DNA from: an uncultured Eubacterium sp. | GTDB taxonomy: Bacteria > Bacillota > Clostridia > Lachnospirales > Lachnospiraceae | Direction of reading: 5' to 3' | Length of the DNA stretch: 64,000 bases | Assembly: GCA_910577225.1 (NCBI GenBank) | Contig: CAJTMV010000005.1 | Span: 62,001 to 126,000, forward strand | Shown: positions 16,143 through 25,404 of the stretch, in pieces | How positions within the stretch are numbered: the stretch's first letter is position 1 | Layout of the letters: the number at the start of each line of letters is the position of its first letter | Notes under the pieces: model-generated | Databases searched by the model: none | What the model saw: only the letters and a program-made list of their open reading frames with translations | Told to the model about the DNA's origin: nothing | Position numbers and translations under genes: made by a program

Positions 16143-17498
16143 ATGAAGAGAAAATTATTTTCAATGACAATGGCAGTGATTATGGGTCTTTCGCTTGCCG
16201 CATGCGGTTCAGGCGGAGATCAGAAGCCTGCGGACGAAGGGAATACAGCAGTAGAAGATAAAACGGACGCTCCGTCTGACGAGGGTTCCAGTGACGAAAG
16301 CACACCGGCAGAGTCAGATGACAGCGCGTCAGGAGAAGTTGCAAATAAAGATAAACCGCTCGTATGGTTTAACCGTCAGCCGTCCAATAGTTCTACCGGA
16401 GAACTGGATATGGCAGCGCTGTCATTTAACAATAATACATATTATGTGGGATTCGATGCAAATCAGGGTGCAGAATTACAGGGTACCATGGTGAAAGAAT
16501 ATATCGAAGCCAATATTGACAGTATAGACCGTAACGGCGACGGCGTGATCGGTTATGTACTTGCAATCGGCGATATCGGACACAATGATTCCATCGCACG
16601 TACAAGAGGCATTCGTAAAGCGCTCGGCACAGCCGTTGAAAAAGATGGAGATATTAACAGTGATCCGGTCGGAACCAATACAGACGGATCCGCATCTGCA
16701 GTACAGGATGGATCGATTGAGGTAGGCGGCAAGACTTATGTGGTACGTGAGCTTGCTTCACAGGAAATGAAAAATTCTGCAGGAGCTACATGGGATGCAG
16801 CTACAGCAGGTAATGCGATTGGCACATGGTCTTCTTCTTTCGGCGATTCCATAGATGTTATTGCATCAAATAACGATGGTATGGGAATGTCCATGTTTAA
16901 TGCATGGTCCAAAGATAATAATGTACCTACTTTTGGGTATGACGCAAACAGTGATGCGGTTGCTGCCATTGCAGAAGGCTACGGCGGAACGATCAGCCAG
17001 CATGCAGACGTACAGGCATATCTGACACTTCGTGTTCTTCGTAATGCGCTTGACGGCGTGGATATCGATACCGGTATTGGTACGGCAGATGAAGCAGGCA
17101 ATACGTTATCAGAGGATGTATTTGTATACAATGAAGAACAGCGTTCCTATTATGCATTGAATGTGGCAGTTACCTCTGAAAATTACAAAGATTTTACAGA
17201 TTCCACAAAGATCTACGAGCCGGTTTCAAAACAGCTGGACGCAGGCGCACATCCTTCAAAGAAAGTATGGCTGAATATTTATAATGCATCTGATAACTTC
17301 TTAAGCTCTACGTATCAGCCGCTTCTTCAGAATTATGACGATATTCTGAATCTGGAAGTCGATTACATCGGCGGCGACGGACAGACAGAGTCTAATATTA
17401 CAAACCGTCTGGGAAATCCGGGACAGTACGACGCGTTTGCAATCAACATGGTTAAGACAGATAATGCAGCTTCTTATACGGCTTTATTAAATCAGTAA
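16143..17498 (+). CDS. mglB: Galactose/glucose-binding lipoprotein, apparently circularly permuted MglB
   Basis: This is the substrate-binding protein of the mgl sugar importer, anchored by a lipobox (LSLAAC, Cys21) and a linker of about 50 acidic and serine-rich residues. The fold starts at residue 71 with KPLVWFNRQPS, which matches the middle of the normal N-terminal lobe (VPVVFFNKEPS in E. coli MglB). The segment that should come first (IYKYDDNF..., ALAINLVD) is found at the C-terminus as NIYNASDNF (379-386) and AFAINMVKTD (431-440). Counterparts of the E. coli sugar contacts are present: Asn77, His147, Asp149, Arg153, Trp217, Asn244, Asp267, Tyr380 and Asp384; only Asn256 is replaced, by Gln286. 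A calcium-type loop is seen at 129-137 (DRNGDG). The ATG at 16143 follows AAGGAG. Confidence 0.9.
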   Translation: MKRKLFSMTMAVIMGLSLAACGSGGDQKPADEGNTAVEDKTDAPSDEGSSDESTPAESDDSASGEVANKDKPLVWFNRQPSNSSTGELDMAALSFNNNTYYVGFDANQGAELQGTMVKEYIEANIDSIDRNGDGVIGYVLAIGDIGHNDSIARTRGIRKALGTAVEKDGDINSDPVGTNTDGSASAVQDGSIEVGGKTYVVRELASQEMKNSAGATWDAATAGNAIGTWSSSFGDSIDVIASNNDGMGMSMFNAWSKDNNVPTFGYDANSDAVAAIAEGYGGTISQHADVQAYLTLRVLRNALDGVDIDTGIGTADEAGNTLSEDVFVYNEEQRSYYALNVAVTSENYKDFTDSTKIYEPVSKQLDAGAHPSKKVWLNIYNASDNFLSSTYQPLLQNYDDILNLEVDYIGGDGQTESNITNRLGNPGQYDAFAINMVKTDNAASYTALLNQ

Positions 17499-17533
17499 TT
17501 TATACACAATATTGAAATAAGGACAGACAGGAC

Positions 17534-17567
17534 GATTAGGGAGAAGAAATTCTCCCTAATCTTTTAG
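17534..17567 (+). terminator. Intra-operon terminator between mglB and mglA
   Basis: GATTAGGGAGAA / TTCTCCCTAATC is a perfect 12-bp stem with a GAAA loop, followed by CTTTTAG. It likely makes the binding protein more abundant than the transporter, as is common in such operons. Confidence 0.85.
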
Positions 17568-17618
17568 AAAATGAAGGCATGTATTTAAAGCAGAATCTAC
17601 AAATACAGGAGTGAAAAT

Positions 17619-19127
17619 ATGGCAGATAAGAAAGATGATATCGTCTTATCGATACGCGGCATGAGTAAATCTTTTGGCCGGAACAGGGTTTTGGACCATA
17701 TCAGCCTGGATGTCAAGCGCGGAACGGTTATGGGGTTAATGGGGGAAAACGGCGCTGGCAAATCAACGATGATGAAGTGTCTGTTCGGTACGTATCAGAA
17801 AGACGAAGGGAATATTTTCCTTGAAGGAAAGGAAGTCAGCTTCTCAGGACCAAAGGATGCTCTGGAAAATGGTATTGCGATGGTCCATCAGGAGCTGAAT
17901 CAGTGTCTGGAGAGAAATGTAATTGATAATTTATTTCTTGGACGTTATCCGGTAAATTCCATGGGTGTGGTAGACGAGGGAAGAATGAAAAAAGAAGCGT
18001 CTGAATTGTTCAGAAAACTGGGCATGACGGTGAATCTTACACAGCCTATGAGGAATATGTCGGTATCACAAAGACAGATGTGTGAGATTGCAAAAGCAAT
18101 TTCATATAATTCAAAAGTAATTGTTTTGGATGAGCCGACGTCTTCGCTGACTGTTCAGGAAGTTGAAAAGCTGTTCGAAATGATGCGGATGCTCAAAGAA
18201 CAGGGGATCGCTTTGATTTATATTTCGCATAAAATGGATGAAATATTTGAAATCTGCGATGAGATTTCTGTTCTGAGAGACGGTAATCTGGTTATGACAA
18301 AAAGCAGCAAAGATACAAATATGAATGAACTGATTGCGGCTATGGTAGGGCGTTCTCTGGAAAACCGGTTTCCACCGGTGGATAACGAACCGAAAGACGT
18401 GATATTATCCATTCAGCATTTGTCTACCAAGTTCGAACCTCATCTGCAGGATATAACGTTTGATGTGAGAGAAGGAGAAATTTTTGGGTTGTATGGCCTT
18501 GTGGGGGCAGGACGTACGGAGTTATTGGAAACTATTTTTGGTATTCGGACCAGAGCTGCAGGACGTGTTTATTTTAATGAACATCTGATGAATTTTAGCA
18601 GTGCGAAAGAAGCCATGGATCATGGATTTGCTCTGATTACAGAAGAGCGGAAGGCAAACGGACTGTTTTTAAAAGGAGATCTTACTTTTAATACGACGAT
18701 TGCAAATCTTAGACAATATATGTCAGGGATTGCTCTTTCAGATTCGAAGATGGTCAAGGCGACTGCAAAAGAGATCAAAATTATGCATACGAAATGTATG
18801 GGACCGGAAGATATGATCTCAAGTCTTTCTGGCGGAAATCAGCAGAAAGTCATATTTGGTAAATGGCTGGAACGTGGTCCGCAGATATTTATGATGGATG
18901 AACCTACCAGAGGTATCGATGTTGGCGCAAAATACGAAATCTATGAACTGATTATTAAAATGGCGAAGCAGGGGAAGACAATGATTGTTGTTTCTTCTGA
19001 AATGCCTGAGATTCTTGGGATTACGAACCGAATCGGTGTCATGTCCAATGGACATCTTTCCGGAATTGTGAATACAAATGAGACAGATCAGGAAGAGCTT
19101 TTAAGACTCAGTGCGAAATACCTATAA
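17619..19127 (+). CDS. mglA: Galactose/methylgalactoside import ATPase MglA
   Basis: This is the double ABC ATPase that drives sugar import. In the 502-residue protein, domain 1 has Walker A GENGAGKST, signature MSVSQRQMCEIAKA and Walker B VIVLDEPTSSL. Domain 2 has the degenerate Walker A GLVGAGRTELLE, signature SLSGGNQQKVIFGKWL and Walker B IFMMDEPTRGID, as is typical of the MglA/RbsA class. It lies 120 bases after mglB across a terminator, and mglC follows after 18 bases. Confidence 0.96.
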   Translation: MADKKDDIVLSIRGMSKSFGRNRVLDHISLDVKRGTVMGLMGENGAGKSTMMKCLFGTYQKDEGNIFLEGKEVSFSGPKDALENGIAMVHQELNQCLERNVIDNLFLGRYPVNSMGVVDEGRMKKEASELFRKLGMTVNLTQPMRNMSVSQRQMCEIAKAISYNSKVIVLDEPTSSLTVQEVEKLFEMMRMLKEQGIALIYISHKMDEIFEICDEISVLRDGNLVMTKSSKDTNMNELIAAMVGRSLENRFPPVDNEPKDVILSIQHLSTKFEPHLQDITFDVREGEIFGLYGLVGAGRTELLETIFGIRTRAAGRVYFNEHLMNFSSAKEAMDHGFALITEERKANGLFLKGDLTFNTTIANLRQYMSGIALSDSKMVKATAKEIKIMHTKCMGPEDMISSLSGGNQQKVIFGKWLERGPQIFMMDEPTRGIDVGAKYEIYELIIKMAKQGKTMIVVSSEMPEILGITNRIGVMSNGHLSGIVNTNETDQEELLRLSAKYL

Positions 19128-19145
19128 AGAGGGGGATGAACAGAT

Positions 19146-20801
19146 ATGGCAAACGGAAACGGTACGATTCTGACGGCTGAGGAGGAAATGAAGCTGCGTC
19201 AGCCGATTGAGGATTATGTTGGCAGGATACAGGAAAAGATCGATCGTCTGAGGGAGGACGGAACAGACAAGGTTTTGTCTCTTCAAAACCATATAGACAG
19301 CATCCGAAGAGATCGTATTTTAACGAAACAGGAGAAGGAAGCAAAGATCGCAGCGGATCAGTCCGAGATGCAGAAAGCAAAATCGATAGAAGCAAAGAAT
19401 AAAGATGAGATATCGAAATTAATCGCAGATGCAGAGGCTTATCTGAATGCGCATTTTGAAAAAGATTATTATCAAACGGTAAAAACAGCATGTCAACGGG
19501 AAAAAGCGGCTGCAATCGAAAAATATCGCGCAAAAAATACTCAGCTGAGCCAGGAACATCAGGCAGCAATTTCCAAACTTTCTGATCATCAGGAAATCAA
19601 AGATGAGAAATACGTATATAAGAATCGGCTGTTCGATGCTAAAATGGAGCTGGAAAAAGATTTGCAGCAGATCAAAGACAGAAAACATGCTGCTTATACA
19701 TATAAATATCATCTGATCGATTTACTGCGTATGTCCAGGTTTTCTTTTGCAGAAACAGCGGCGCAGAAATGGGAAAATTATAAATATACATTTAATCGCA
19801 GAACTTTCCTGTTACAGAATGGATTATATATCGCGATTATTTTAATCTTTATTATGCTGTGTATCATTACGCCGATTATAAAAAATACTCCGCTGCTTAC
19901 TTATAATAATGTATTGAATATACTGCAGCAGGCTTCGCCTCGTATGTTCCTTGCGCTCGGAGTAGCAGGATTAATCCTTCTGACCGGTACGGATTTGTCG
20001 ATTGGACGTATGGTTGGTATGGGAATGACGACAGCGACGATTATTATGCATCAGGGAGTGAATACAGGCTTTGTGTTTGGTCATCAGTTTGACTTTACAG
20101 GCCTTCCAATTGGAGTAAGAGTTATTCTGGCACTTGTTGTATGTATTCTCCTGTGTACATTTTTTACAGCGATTGCAGGATTTTTTACAGCAAAATTCAA
20201 AATGCATCCGTTTATTTCAACGATGGCGAATATGCTCGTAATCTTCGGACTGATTACGTATGCAACAAAAGGCGTATCTTTTGGAGCTATCGAACCTACG
20301 ATTCCGGCAATGATCATACCGAAGATCAATGGATTTCCAACGATTATCCTCTGGGCAGCAGCGGCAATCGTGATTGTATGGTTTATCTGGAACAAGACGA
20401 CTTTCGGAAAGAATTTGTACGCAGTCGGCGGAAACCCGGAAGCGGCTTCCGTATCAGGTATTTCGGTATTTCGTGTCACAGTAGGCGCATTTGTTCTGGC
20501 TGGTATTCTTTATGGATTTGGTTCCTGGCTGGAATGTGCAAGAATGGTCGGCTCCGGCTCTGCGGCTTATGGACAGGGATGGGAAATGGATGCGATTGCA
20601 GCCTGCGTAGTCGGCGGCGTATCCTTTACCGGAGGTATTGGAAAGATTTCAGGCGTTGTAGTTGGTGTGTTTATTTTTACAGCGCTTACATACTCTTTAA
20701 CGATTCTCGGTATCGATACGAATCTGCAGTTTGTATTTTCAGGTATTATTATACTGGTAGCGGTTACGCTCGACTGTCTGAAATATGTGCAAAAGAAATA
20801 A
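19146..20801 (+). CDS. mglC: Galactose/methylgalactoside permease MglC with an added coiled-coil domain
   Basis: This is the membrane permease of the mgl importer. The C-terminal part from about residue 220 has the usual hydrophobic helices and family blocks (GLILLTGTDLSIGRMVGMG, GGNPEAASVSGI, CVVGGVSFTGGIG). The product is 551 residues against about 336 in E. coli. The first 215 or so residues are charged, Lys/Glu/Gln-rich and predicted to be coiled coil (EEEMKLRQPIEDYVGRIQEK and onward), before the first membrane helix, so probably cytoplasmic. The frame is continuous with one start at 19146 after GAGGGGG. Confidence 0.93.
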   Translation: MANGNGTILTAEEEMKLRQPIEDYVGRIQEKIDRLREDGTDKVLSLQNHIDSIRRDRILTKQEKEAKIAADQSEMQKAKSIEAKNKDEISKLIADAEAYLNAHFEKDYYQTVKTACQREKAAAIEKYRAKNTQLSQEHQAAISKLSDHQEIKDEKYVYKNRLFDAKMELEKDLQQIKDRKHAAYTYKYHLIDLLRMSRFSFAETAAQKWENYKYTFNRRTFLLQNGLYIAIILIFIMLCIITPIIKNTPLLTYNNVLNILQQASPRMFLALGVAGLILLTGTDLSIGRMVGMGMTTATIIMHQGVNTGFVFGHQFDFTGLPIGVRVILALVVCILLCTFFTAIAGFFTAKFKMHPFISTMANMLVIFGLITYATKGVSFGAIEPTIPAMIIPKINGFPTIILWAAAAIVIVWFIWNKTTFGKNLYAVGGNPEAASVSGISVFRVTVGAFVLAGILYGFGSWLECARMVGSGSAAYGQGWEMDAIAACVVGGVSFTGGIGKISGVVVGVFIFTALTYSLTILGIDTNLQFVFSGIIILVAVTLDCLKYVQKK

Positions 20802-20849
20802 ATTTTATAAAAAAGAGGTCACAGTTCAGGCGTTTATCCGAACTGTTGC

Positions 20850-20883
20850 AAAAAGAGCCAGAGATCATCTGGCTCTTTTTTGT
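20850..20883 (+). terminator. Terminator of the mgl operon
   Basis: AAAAGAGCCAGA / TCTGGCTCTTTT with a GATCA loop and T-run. It is preceded by a second stem, ACAGTTC / GAACTGT, at 20821-20846. Confidence 0.92.
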
Positions 20884-20889
20884 GAAAAG

Positions 20890-20918
20890 TTTACATTTAT
20901 TTATGTATTTGTTATAAT
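20890..20918 (+). promoter_or_regulatory. Promoter of the two-component sensor operon
   Basis: TTTACA, 17 bases and TATAAT, about 50 bases upstream of the response regulator start. The near-consensus match suggests steady expression independent of mgl. Confidence 0.8.
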
Positions 20919-20966
20919 GAAGGGGATCCGAATAAAAACAGACAGATATTGTGATACGGAGAGCAG

Positions 20967-22586
20967 ATGGATATGGATAAATATACGATTCTTCTTGTCG
21001 ACGATGAGGAAGAAGTAATTCAGGCAATGATGAAAAAAATACACTGGGACAAGCTGGGATTTTCTGTCATTGGACATGCCTGTAACGGTGTAAAAGCGTT
21101 TGAAATGGTAGAAGAATATCAGCCTGATGTGATAATGACGGATATTCGCATGCCATATATGGATGGCATGGAGTTGTCAAACCGGATTAAATCAGAATAT
21201 CCGGCGACAAAGATTCTTTTGTTTACAGGCTTTGACGAGTTTGAATATGCAAAAGAAGCCGTGCATCTGGAAGTGGAGGAATATATCTTAAAACCGATCA
21301 ATTCAGCAGAATTAACAGAGATATTTACGAAACTGAAAATAAAACTGGATCAGGAGATCAGTGAAAAACGCAGTGTGGAAATATTGCAGAAATATTATAT
21401 GGAATCGCTGCCGCTTCTGCAGGCAGATTTTTATTCTGCATTAATCGAAGGAAGAGTGCATGAAGATGAGATTTGCAAATATCTTTCAGATTATCAGCTG
21501 TCATTTCCGGGACTGTTTTACAGTTGTCTTGTAATTCATACGTCTTCCTGTCAGATTCCGGAGAATATGAATTCCATGCTGTTAGCCACATCCGTGCAAA
21601 AACAGGCAAAAGAACGTCTGGCAGACAAGTGGCGGGCAAAATGCTTTTCCTATCTTGGAAATACGATTCTGATTGCACAGCTAAAGAGCGAATATGAAAT
21701 ATCAGAATTAACGGACGAATGCGACAGATTCTGCAAATATGCCCGACGTATGATAGGAGCGGTTGTCACAATAGGAATCGGACAGGTATGCAAAGATATT
21801 CTGGAATTGCCGGAGTCATACGGCAGCGCAAGAGAAGCCGTATCCTATCGTGTTATTTATGGTACATCCAGGGCAATCAATATGAAAGAAGCAGTGCCAA
21901 AGAAGGAACCGGCAGAAAATATACAGGAAAGTGATACGGAATTAGCTGAGTTATTTAAAATGATCCGGTTTGGTTCGGAGGAAGATGTACAAAAAGCAGC
22001 TGCCAGATATCTGGATCGTATCAATTATTCGAAAAATTCATTGCAGCAGTATCATATTGACATTATGGAACTGATCAGCGCTTTGTATCGGTTTGCAATA
22101 AAACAGAATATTACAGCAGATGATTTTTCAGAAGATATTCGTGTGCTGTATAGCAGGCTCCTTGATATGGAACAGGATGCCATGCAAAAATGGCTTACGG
22201 ACAGGTGTCTGTTTTATCACAGAACAATGATAAGCGAAAGAAACAGTTCGACAAAATCGTTTGTATTTAAGGCAAAAGAATATGTGCATAATCATTATGC
22301 GGACGGAGAACTTTCACTGGATCGTATATGTGAAGTATTAGGGGTTTCTAATTCCTACTTTTCGACTGTTTTTAAAAAGGAAACGGGAAGCTCTTTTATT
22401 CATTACCTGACGGATTATCGTATGGATCAGGCATCCGGCCTTTTGACACAGACAGATGAAAAAAGTTATATGATAGCAAAAAAGGTTGGTTATACAGATC
22501 CGAATTATTTTAGTTATGTTTTTAAAAGACAGTTTGGAGTATCACCTTCCAAATACAGAACGGAGCATGCAGAAAGTGATAAATAA
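20967..22586 (+). CDS. Response regulator with AraC-type DNA-binding domain (YesN class)
   Basis: This is a cytoplasmic transcription regulator of 539 residues. The receiver domain (about 5-125) has the acidic pair Asp12-Asp13, phospho-acceptor Asp59 in MTDIRMP and Lys109 in YILKPI. A middle region of about 300 residues is typical of the YesN class. Two AraC helix-turn-helix units lie at the C-terminus (LSLDRICEVLGVSNSYFSTV; VGYTDPNYFSYVFKRQFG). It overlaps the kinase gene downstream. By position it probably activates mglBAC when its sensor detects sugar; this is inferred. Confidence 0.93.
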   Translation: MDMDKYTILLVDDEEEVIQAMMKKIHWDKLGFSVIGHACNGVKAFEMVEEYQPDVIMTDIRMPYMDGMELSNRIKSEYPATKILLFTGFDEFEYAKEAVHLEVEEYILKPINSAELTEIFTKLKIKLDQEISEKRSVEILQKYYMESLPLLQADFYSALIEGRVHEDEICKYLSDYQLSFPGLFYSCLVIHTSSCQIPENMNSMLLATSVQKQAKERLADKWRAKCFSYLGNTILIAQLKSEYEISELTDECDRFCKYARRMIGAVVTIGIGQVCKDILELPESYGSAREAVSYRVIYGTSRAINMKEAVPKKEPAENIQESDTELAELFKMIRFGSEEDVQKAAARYLDRINYSKNSLQQYHIDIMELISALYRFAIKQNITADDFSEDIRVLYSRLLDMEQDAMQKWLTDRCLFYHRTMISERNSSTKSFVFKAKEYVHNHYADGELSLDRICEVLGVSNSYFSTVFKKETGSSFIHYLTDYRMDQASGLLTQTDEKSYMIAKKVGYTDPNYFSYVFKRQFGVSPSKYRTEHAESDK

Positions 22587-24426
22587 ATTAAAGCCCGGAA
22601 GAATGCAGTCAACAATTATGGCTGCGTTTTCCATAGTATCCATTTCTATTATGCTGATTCTGGGAGTTGTCATGTATATCAGATTTTCGGTATCATCCCG
22701 ACAGGATATTATTCAGAGTACGCAGAAACTAATGGAACAAACAGGAGAAAATTTGGAAGATTATCTGGTCAGCATGCGGCAAATATCCGATGCAGTTTAT
22801 TATAATGTGATTAAAGAAAATGATTTTTCAAATCGGGGAAATGATATCCGCAGAGGAATGAATCTTTTGTATGAAGCAAACAGAAGCAATCTGCGCAGTA
22901 TTGCCATATATAATAATTATGGAAGTCTGATAGCCGCAGAACCAATTGCGCTGCAAAAGGAAGATCCGAATGTGACCAGGCAGGGCTGGTATGAAAAGGC
23001 GATCAGTGAGATGGAAAATATGCATTTTTCCACGCCTCATATTCAAAATTTGTTTGACGATAACAGCCGCAGATATTACTGGGTCATTTCTTTAAGCAGG
23101 GTGGTGGAGCTGTCAGGGAATGGCATTCCCTCCACTGGCGTATTAATCGTAGATATGGACTATGCAGGTATTTCCCGTATGATGAAAAAAATCAATACGT
23201 TAAATAATGGACAGTATTTTTATTTGTGCGACAATAGCGGAGAAATTATTTATCATAACAGGCAGATACAGATAAGTAAAGGAATCTCAGGTGAAAACAG
23301 TATACAGGTTTCACAATATAAAGACGGCGTATATGAAGAAGTATTTCAGGGAGAACGCAGGAAAGTAATTGTCAGCACGGTTAGTTATACCGGCTGGAAA
23401 CTGGTAGGGATCATTCCCTATACGACATTTAACCATGGTATGTTTGATATTCGATATTTTATCGTAATACTTATTTTATTAATGGCAATGATGCTGGCAG
23501 TCATTAATCGTGTTATTTCAGAGAAGATATCAAGTCCTATTTTAAAGCTGAACGAGTCGGTTATGGAATACGAAGCTGGAGAAAAACCGGAAATTTATAT
23601 CGGAGGTTCCATGGAAATTATACATCTCGGCTATTCGATTCAGCGTTCTTATGAGCAGATCGACGCATTGATGCAAAAAATTGTACTGGAACAGACGCAG
23701 AGAAGGAAAAGCGAACTGGATGCACTTCAAAGTCAGATCAATCCGCATTTTTTGTATAATGCCCTGGATTCGATTACCTGGATGATAGAAGGGGAACGAA
23801 ACGACGATGCAGTCTTTATGATTTCGGAGCTTGCAAAACTGTTCCGCATCAGTCTCTCCAAAGGGCGCACAATTATCAGTATCCGTGACGAACTGCAGCA
23901 TGCAAAAAGTTATATGAACATACAAAAAATACGGTATAAAAACAGTTTTTCAATTGTTTTTGAGACAGATCCGGCAATCGATACCTGCTGTACTGTAAAA
24001 TTAGTATTGCAGCCAATTCTCGAAAACGCGATCAATTATGGTGTGGATGCAATGGATGATTGTGGGGAAATTAAAGTAACCGGTACGCTGCAGGAAGGAA
24101 TTATAATGCTCTCAGTGACAGATAATGGCGTTGGGATGTCTGAGGAAGAGGCGGAGCTTGTATTGACTGACAGCAACCGTATGCATAAGCATGGTTCGGG
24201 AGTCGGACTTGTAAATGTAAATAATCGTATACAGATATTGTTTGGAAAAGAATACGGACTGATTGTACAGAGTGAGCCGGATGAAGGAACGACGGTGTCT
24301 ATTCGTATTCCGGCAGTATCTTATAATGAGGAAAACAGAAAAAAACTGGAAAAGGGTCATATTTTTAGCAGCGAAGAAATGAGCGACAGAGAAAATGGAC
24401 AGGCACAGGGTAGCACAGAAGAATGA
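22567..24426 (+). CDS. Sensor histidine kinase (YesM/LytS class)
   Basis: This is a membrane sensor kinase of about 619 residues. A first membrane helix follows MQSTIMAAFS, then an extracellular Cache-like domain of about 240 residues, a second helix (FIVILILLMAMMLAV), a HAMP-like region, the His_kinase domain with His394 in QINPHFLYNALDS, and an HATPase domain with NAINYG and DNGVGMS. The ATG at 22567 lies within the regulator's last codons, with GGAG very close; ATG 22603 is the alternative start. It overlaps the next gene by 4 bases, so it is translationally coupled with a binding protein. Confidence 0.92.
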   Translation: MQKVINKLKPGRMQSTIMAAFSIVSISIMLILGVVMYIRFSVSSRQDIIQSTQKLMEQTGENLEDYLVSMRQISDAVYYNVIKENDFSNRGNDIRRGMNLLYEANRSNLRSIAIYNNYGSLIAAEPIALQKEDPNVTRQGWYEKAISEMENMHFSTPHIQNLFDDNSRRYYWVISLSRVVELSGNGIPSTGVLIVDMDYAGISRMMKKINTLNNGQYFYLCDNSGEIIYHNRQIQISKGISGENSIQVSQYKDGVYEEVFQGERRKVIVSTVSYTGWKLVGIIPYTTFNHGMFDIRYFIVILILLMAMMLAVINRVISEKISSPILKLNESVMEYEAGEKPEIYIGGSMEIIHLGYSIQRSYEQIDALMQKIVLEQTQRRKSELDALQSQINPHFLYNALDSITWMIEGERNDDAVFMISELAKLFRISLSKGRTIISIRDELQHAKSYMNIQKIRYKNSFSIVFETDPAIDTCCTVKLVLQPILENAINYGVDAMDDCGEIKVTGTLQEGIIMLSVTDNGVGMSEEEAELVLTDSNRMHKHGSGVGLVNVNNRIQILFGKEYGLIVQSEPDEGTTVSIRIPAVSYNEENRKKLEKGHIFSSEEMSDRENGQAQGSTEE

Positions 24427-25376
24427 TAAATAATAAAAAATGGTTTTATATTTTGGAAGTGGTTTTGGCTGTAATGGTCGGTATACTGACTGTTACGATG
24501 ATGCGCGAAAAAAATGCCAGGGATTTCAAAAAGATTACTGTGATTGTGCAGAATGCGGATGATCATCGCTGGTCAGCCTTTCGTTATGGACTCAGAATGG
24601 CGGCACAGGATCATCAGGCAGATCTGATGATTGTAAGTACAGGAGAAATGCTGACGGCTGAGGAAGAATTAAATATAATGAGACAGGAAGCAGATAACGG
24701 AGCGGACGCTTTTATCATACAGCCTGTGTCGGGAGACGATATGGAAAAAAATCTGAAAAAGATCGAAAAGAAAATTCCTGTCATGCTTGTAGAAAGTACG
24801 GCATCCCAGGAAAAAGAACTGTCGCTGCTTCCGTCGGTACAACCAGATCATTACGGGATGGGCAGAAGCCTGGCGGAAGAACTTCTGGCAGATTATAATG
24901 GTAATTTAAATGGAAAAACGTTGGGAATTCTTACAGAAAACGATGAAACACAGGCTGTGACTGAAAGAAAAAAGGGATTTCAGGAATCGGTAAAAGATGC
25001 AGGCGCAACCATTCGATGGAACGTTTCCGGTTCTTTTGAAGAATATCTGCCAAAAGTAGATATTGTAATTGCGCTTGATAATGATAGTGTAATTACAGCA
25101 GCAGAATATGCAGCTGCAAATAATCTGCATGGGGCGCTGTTATATGGTATTGGTAATTCTACAGAGGCGGTTTATTATCTCGATACAGGCGTTGCTGCCT
25201 GTCTGATCGTGCCTGATGATTTTAGTATGGGTTACCAGAGTCTGAAAGTGACGGCAGAAAGTCTCGGACATTATCTGCATAAAATGGAGAATCGGACTGT
25301 TTCTTATACAATTATTCGCAGAGAAGAACTGTTTTATAAGAAAAATCAGGAAATACTGTATACGATGAGTCAGTGA
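24423..25376 (+). CDS. Membrane-anchored sugar-binding-like protein, probable co-sensor
   Basis: The 317-residue protein has an N-terminal membrane segment (WFYILEVVLAVMVGILTVTM) without a lipobox, followed by a periplasmic-binding fold of the Peripla_BP_4 type (KKITVIVQNADDHRW, GADAFIIQPVSGDD, GKTLGILTENDETQ). Its start overlaps the kinase stop as ATGA. There is no adjacent permease. The galactose-contact residues of MglB are not evident, so its ligand may differ. It is likely an extracellular partner of the kinase, as known for other binding-protein/LytS-class pairs. Confidence 0.8.
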   Translation: MINNKKWFYILEVVLAVMVGILTVTMMREKNARDFKKITVIVQNADDHRWSAFRYGLRMAAQDHQADLMIVSTGEMLTAEEELNIMRQEADNGADAFIIQPVSGDDMEKNLKKIEKKIPVMLVESTASQEKELSLLPSVQPDHYGMGRSLAEELLADYNGNLNGKTLGILTENDETQAVTERKKGFQESVKDAGATIRWNVSGSFEEYLPKVDIVIALDNDSVITAAEYAAANNLHGALLYGIGNSTEAVYYLDTGVAACLIVPDDFSMGYQSLKVTAESLGHYLHKMENRTVSYTIIRREELFYKKNQEILYTMSQ

Positions 25377-25404
25377 TCAGATTTTGAAAATCAGAGGTGT
25401 GAAT

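Noticed and set aside
16143..17498. Truncated or frameshifted mglB explaining the missing N-terminal lobe
   Set aside because: The missing segment is present in frame at the C-terminus with conserved sugar-contact residues, and the single frame is intact.
20141..20917. 258-codon plus-strand ORF overlapping the end of mglC
   Set aside because: Out-of-frame shadow; it runs through the mgl terminator and has no family pattern.
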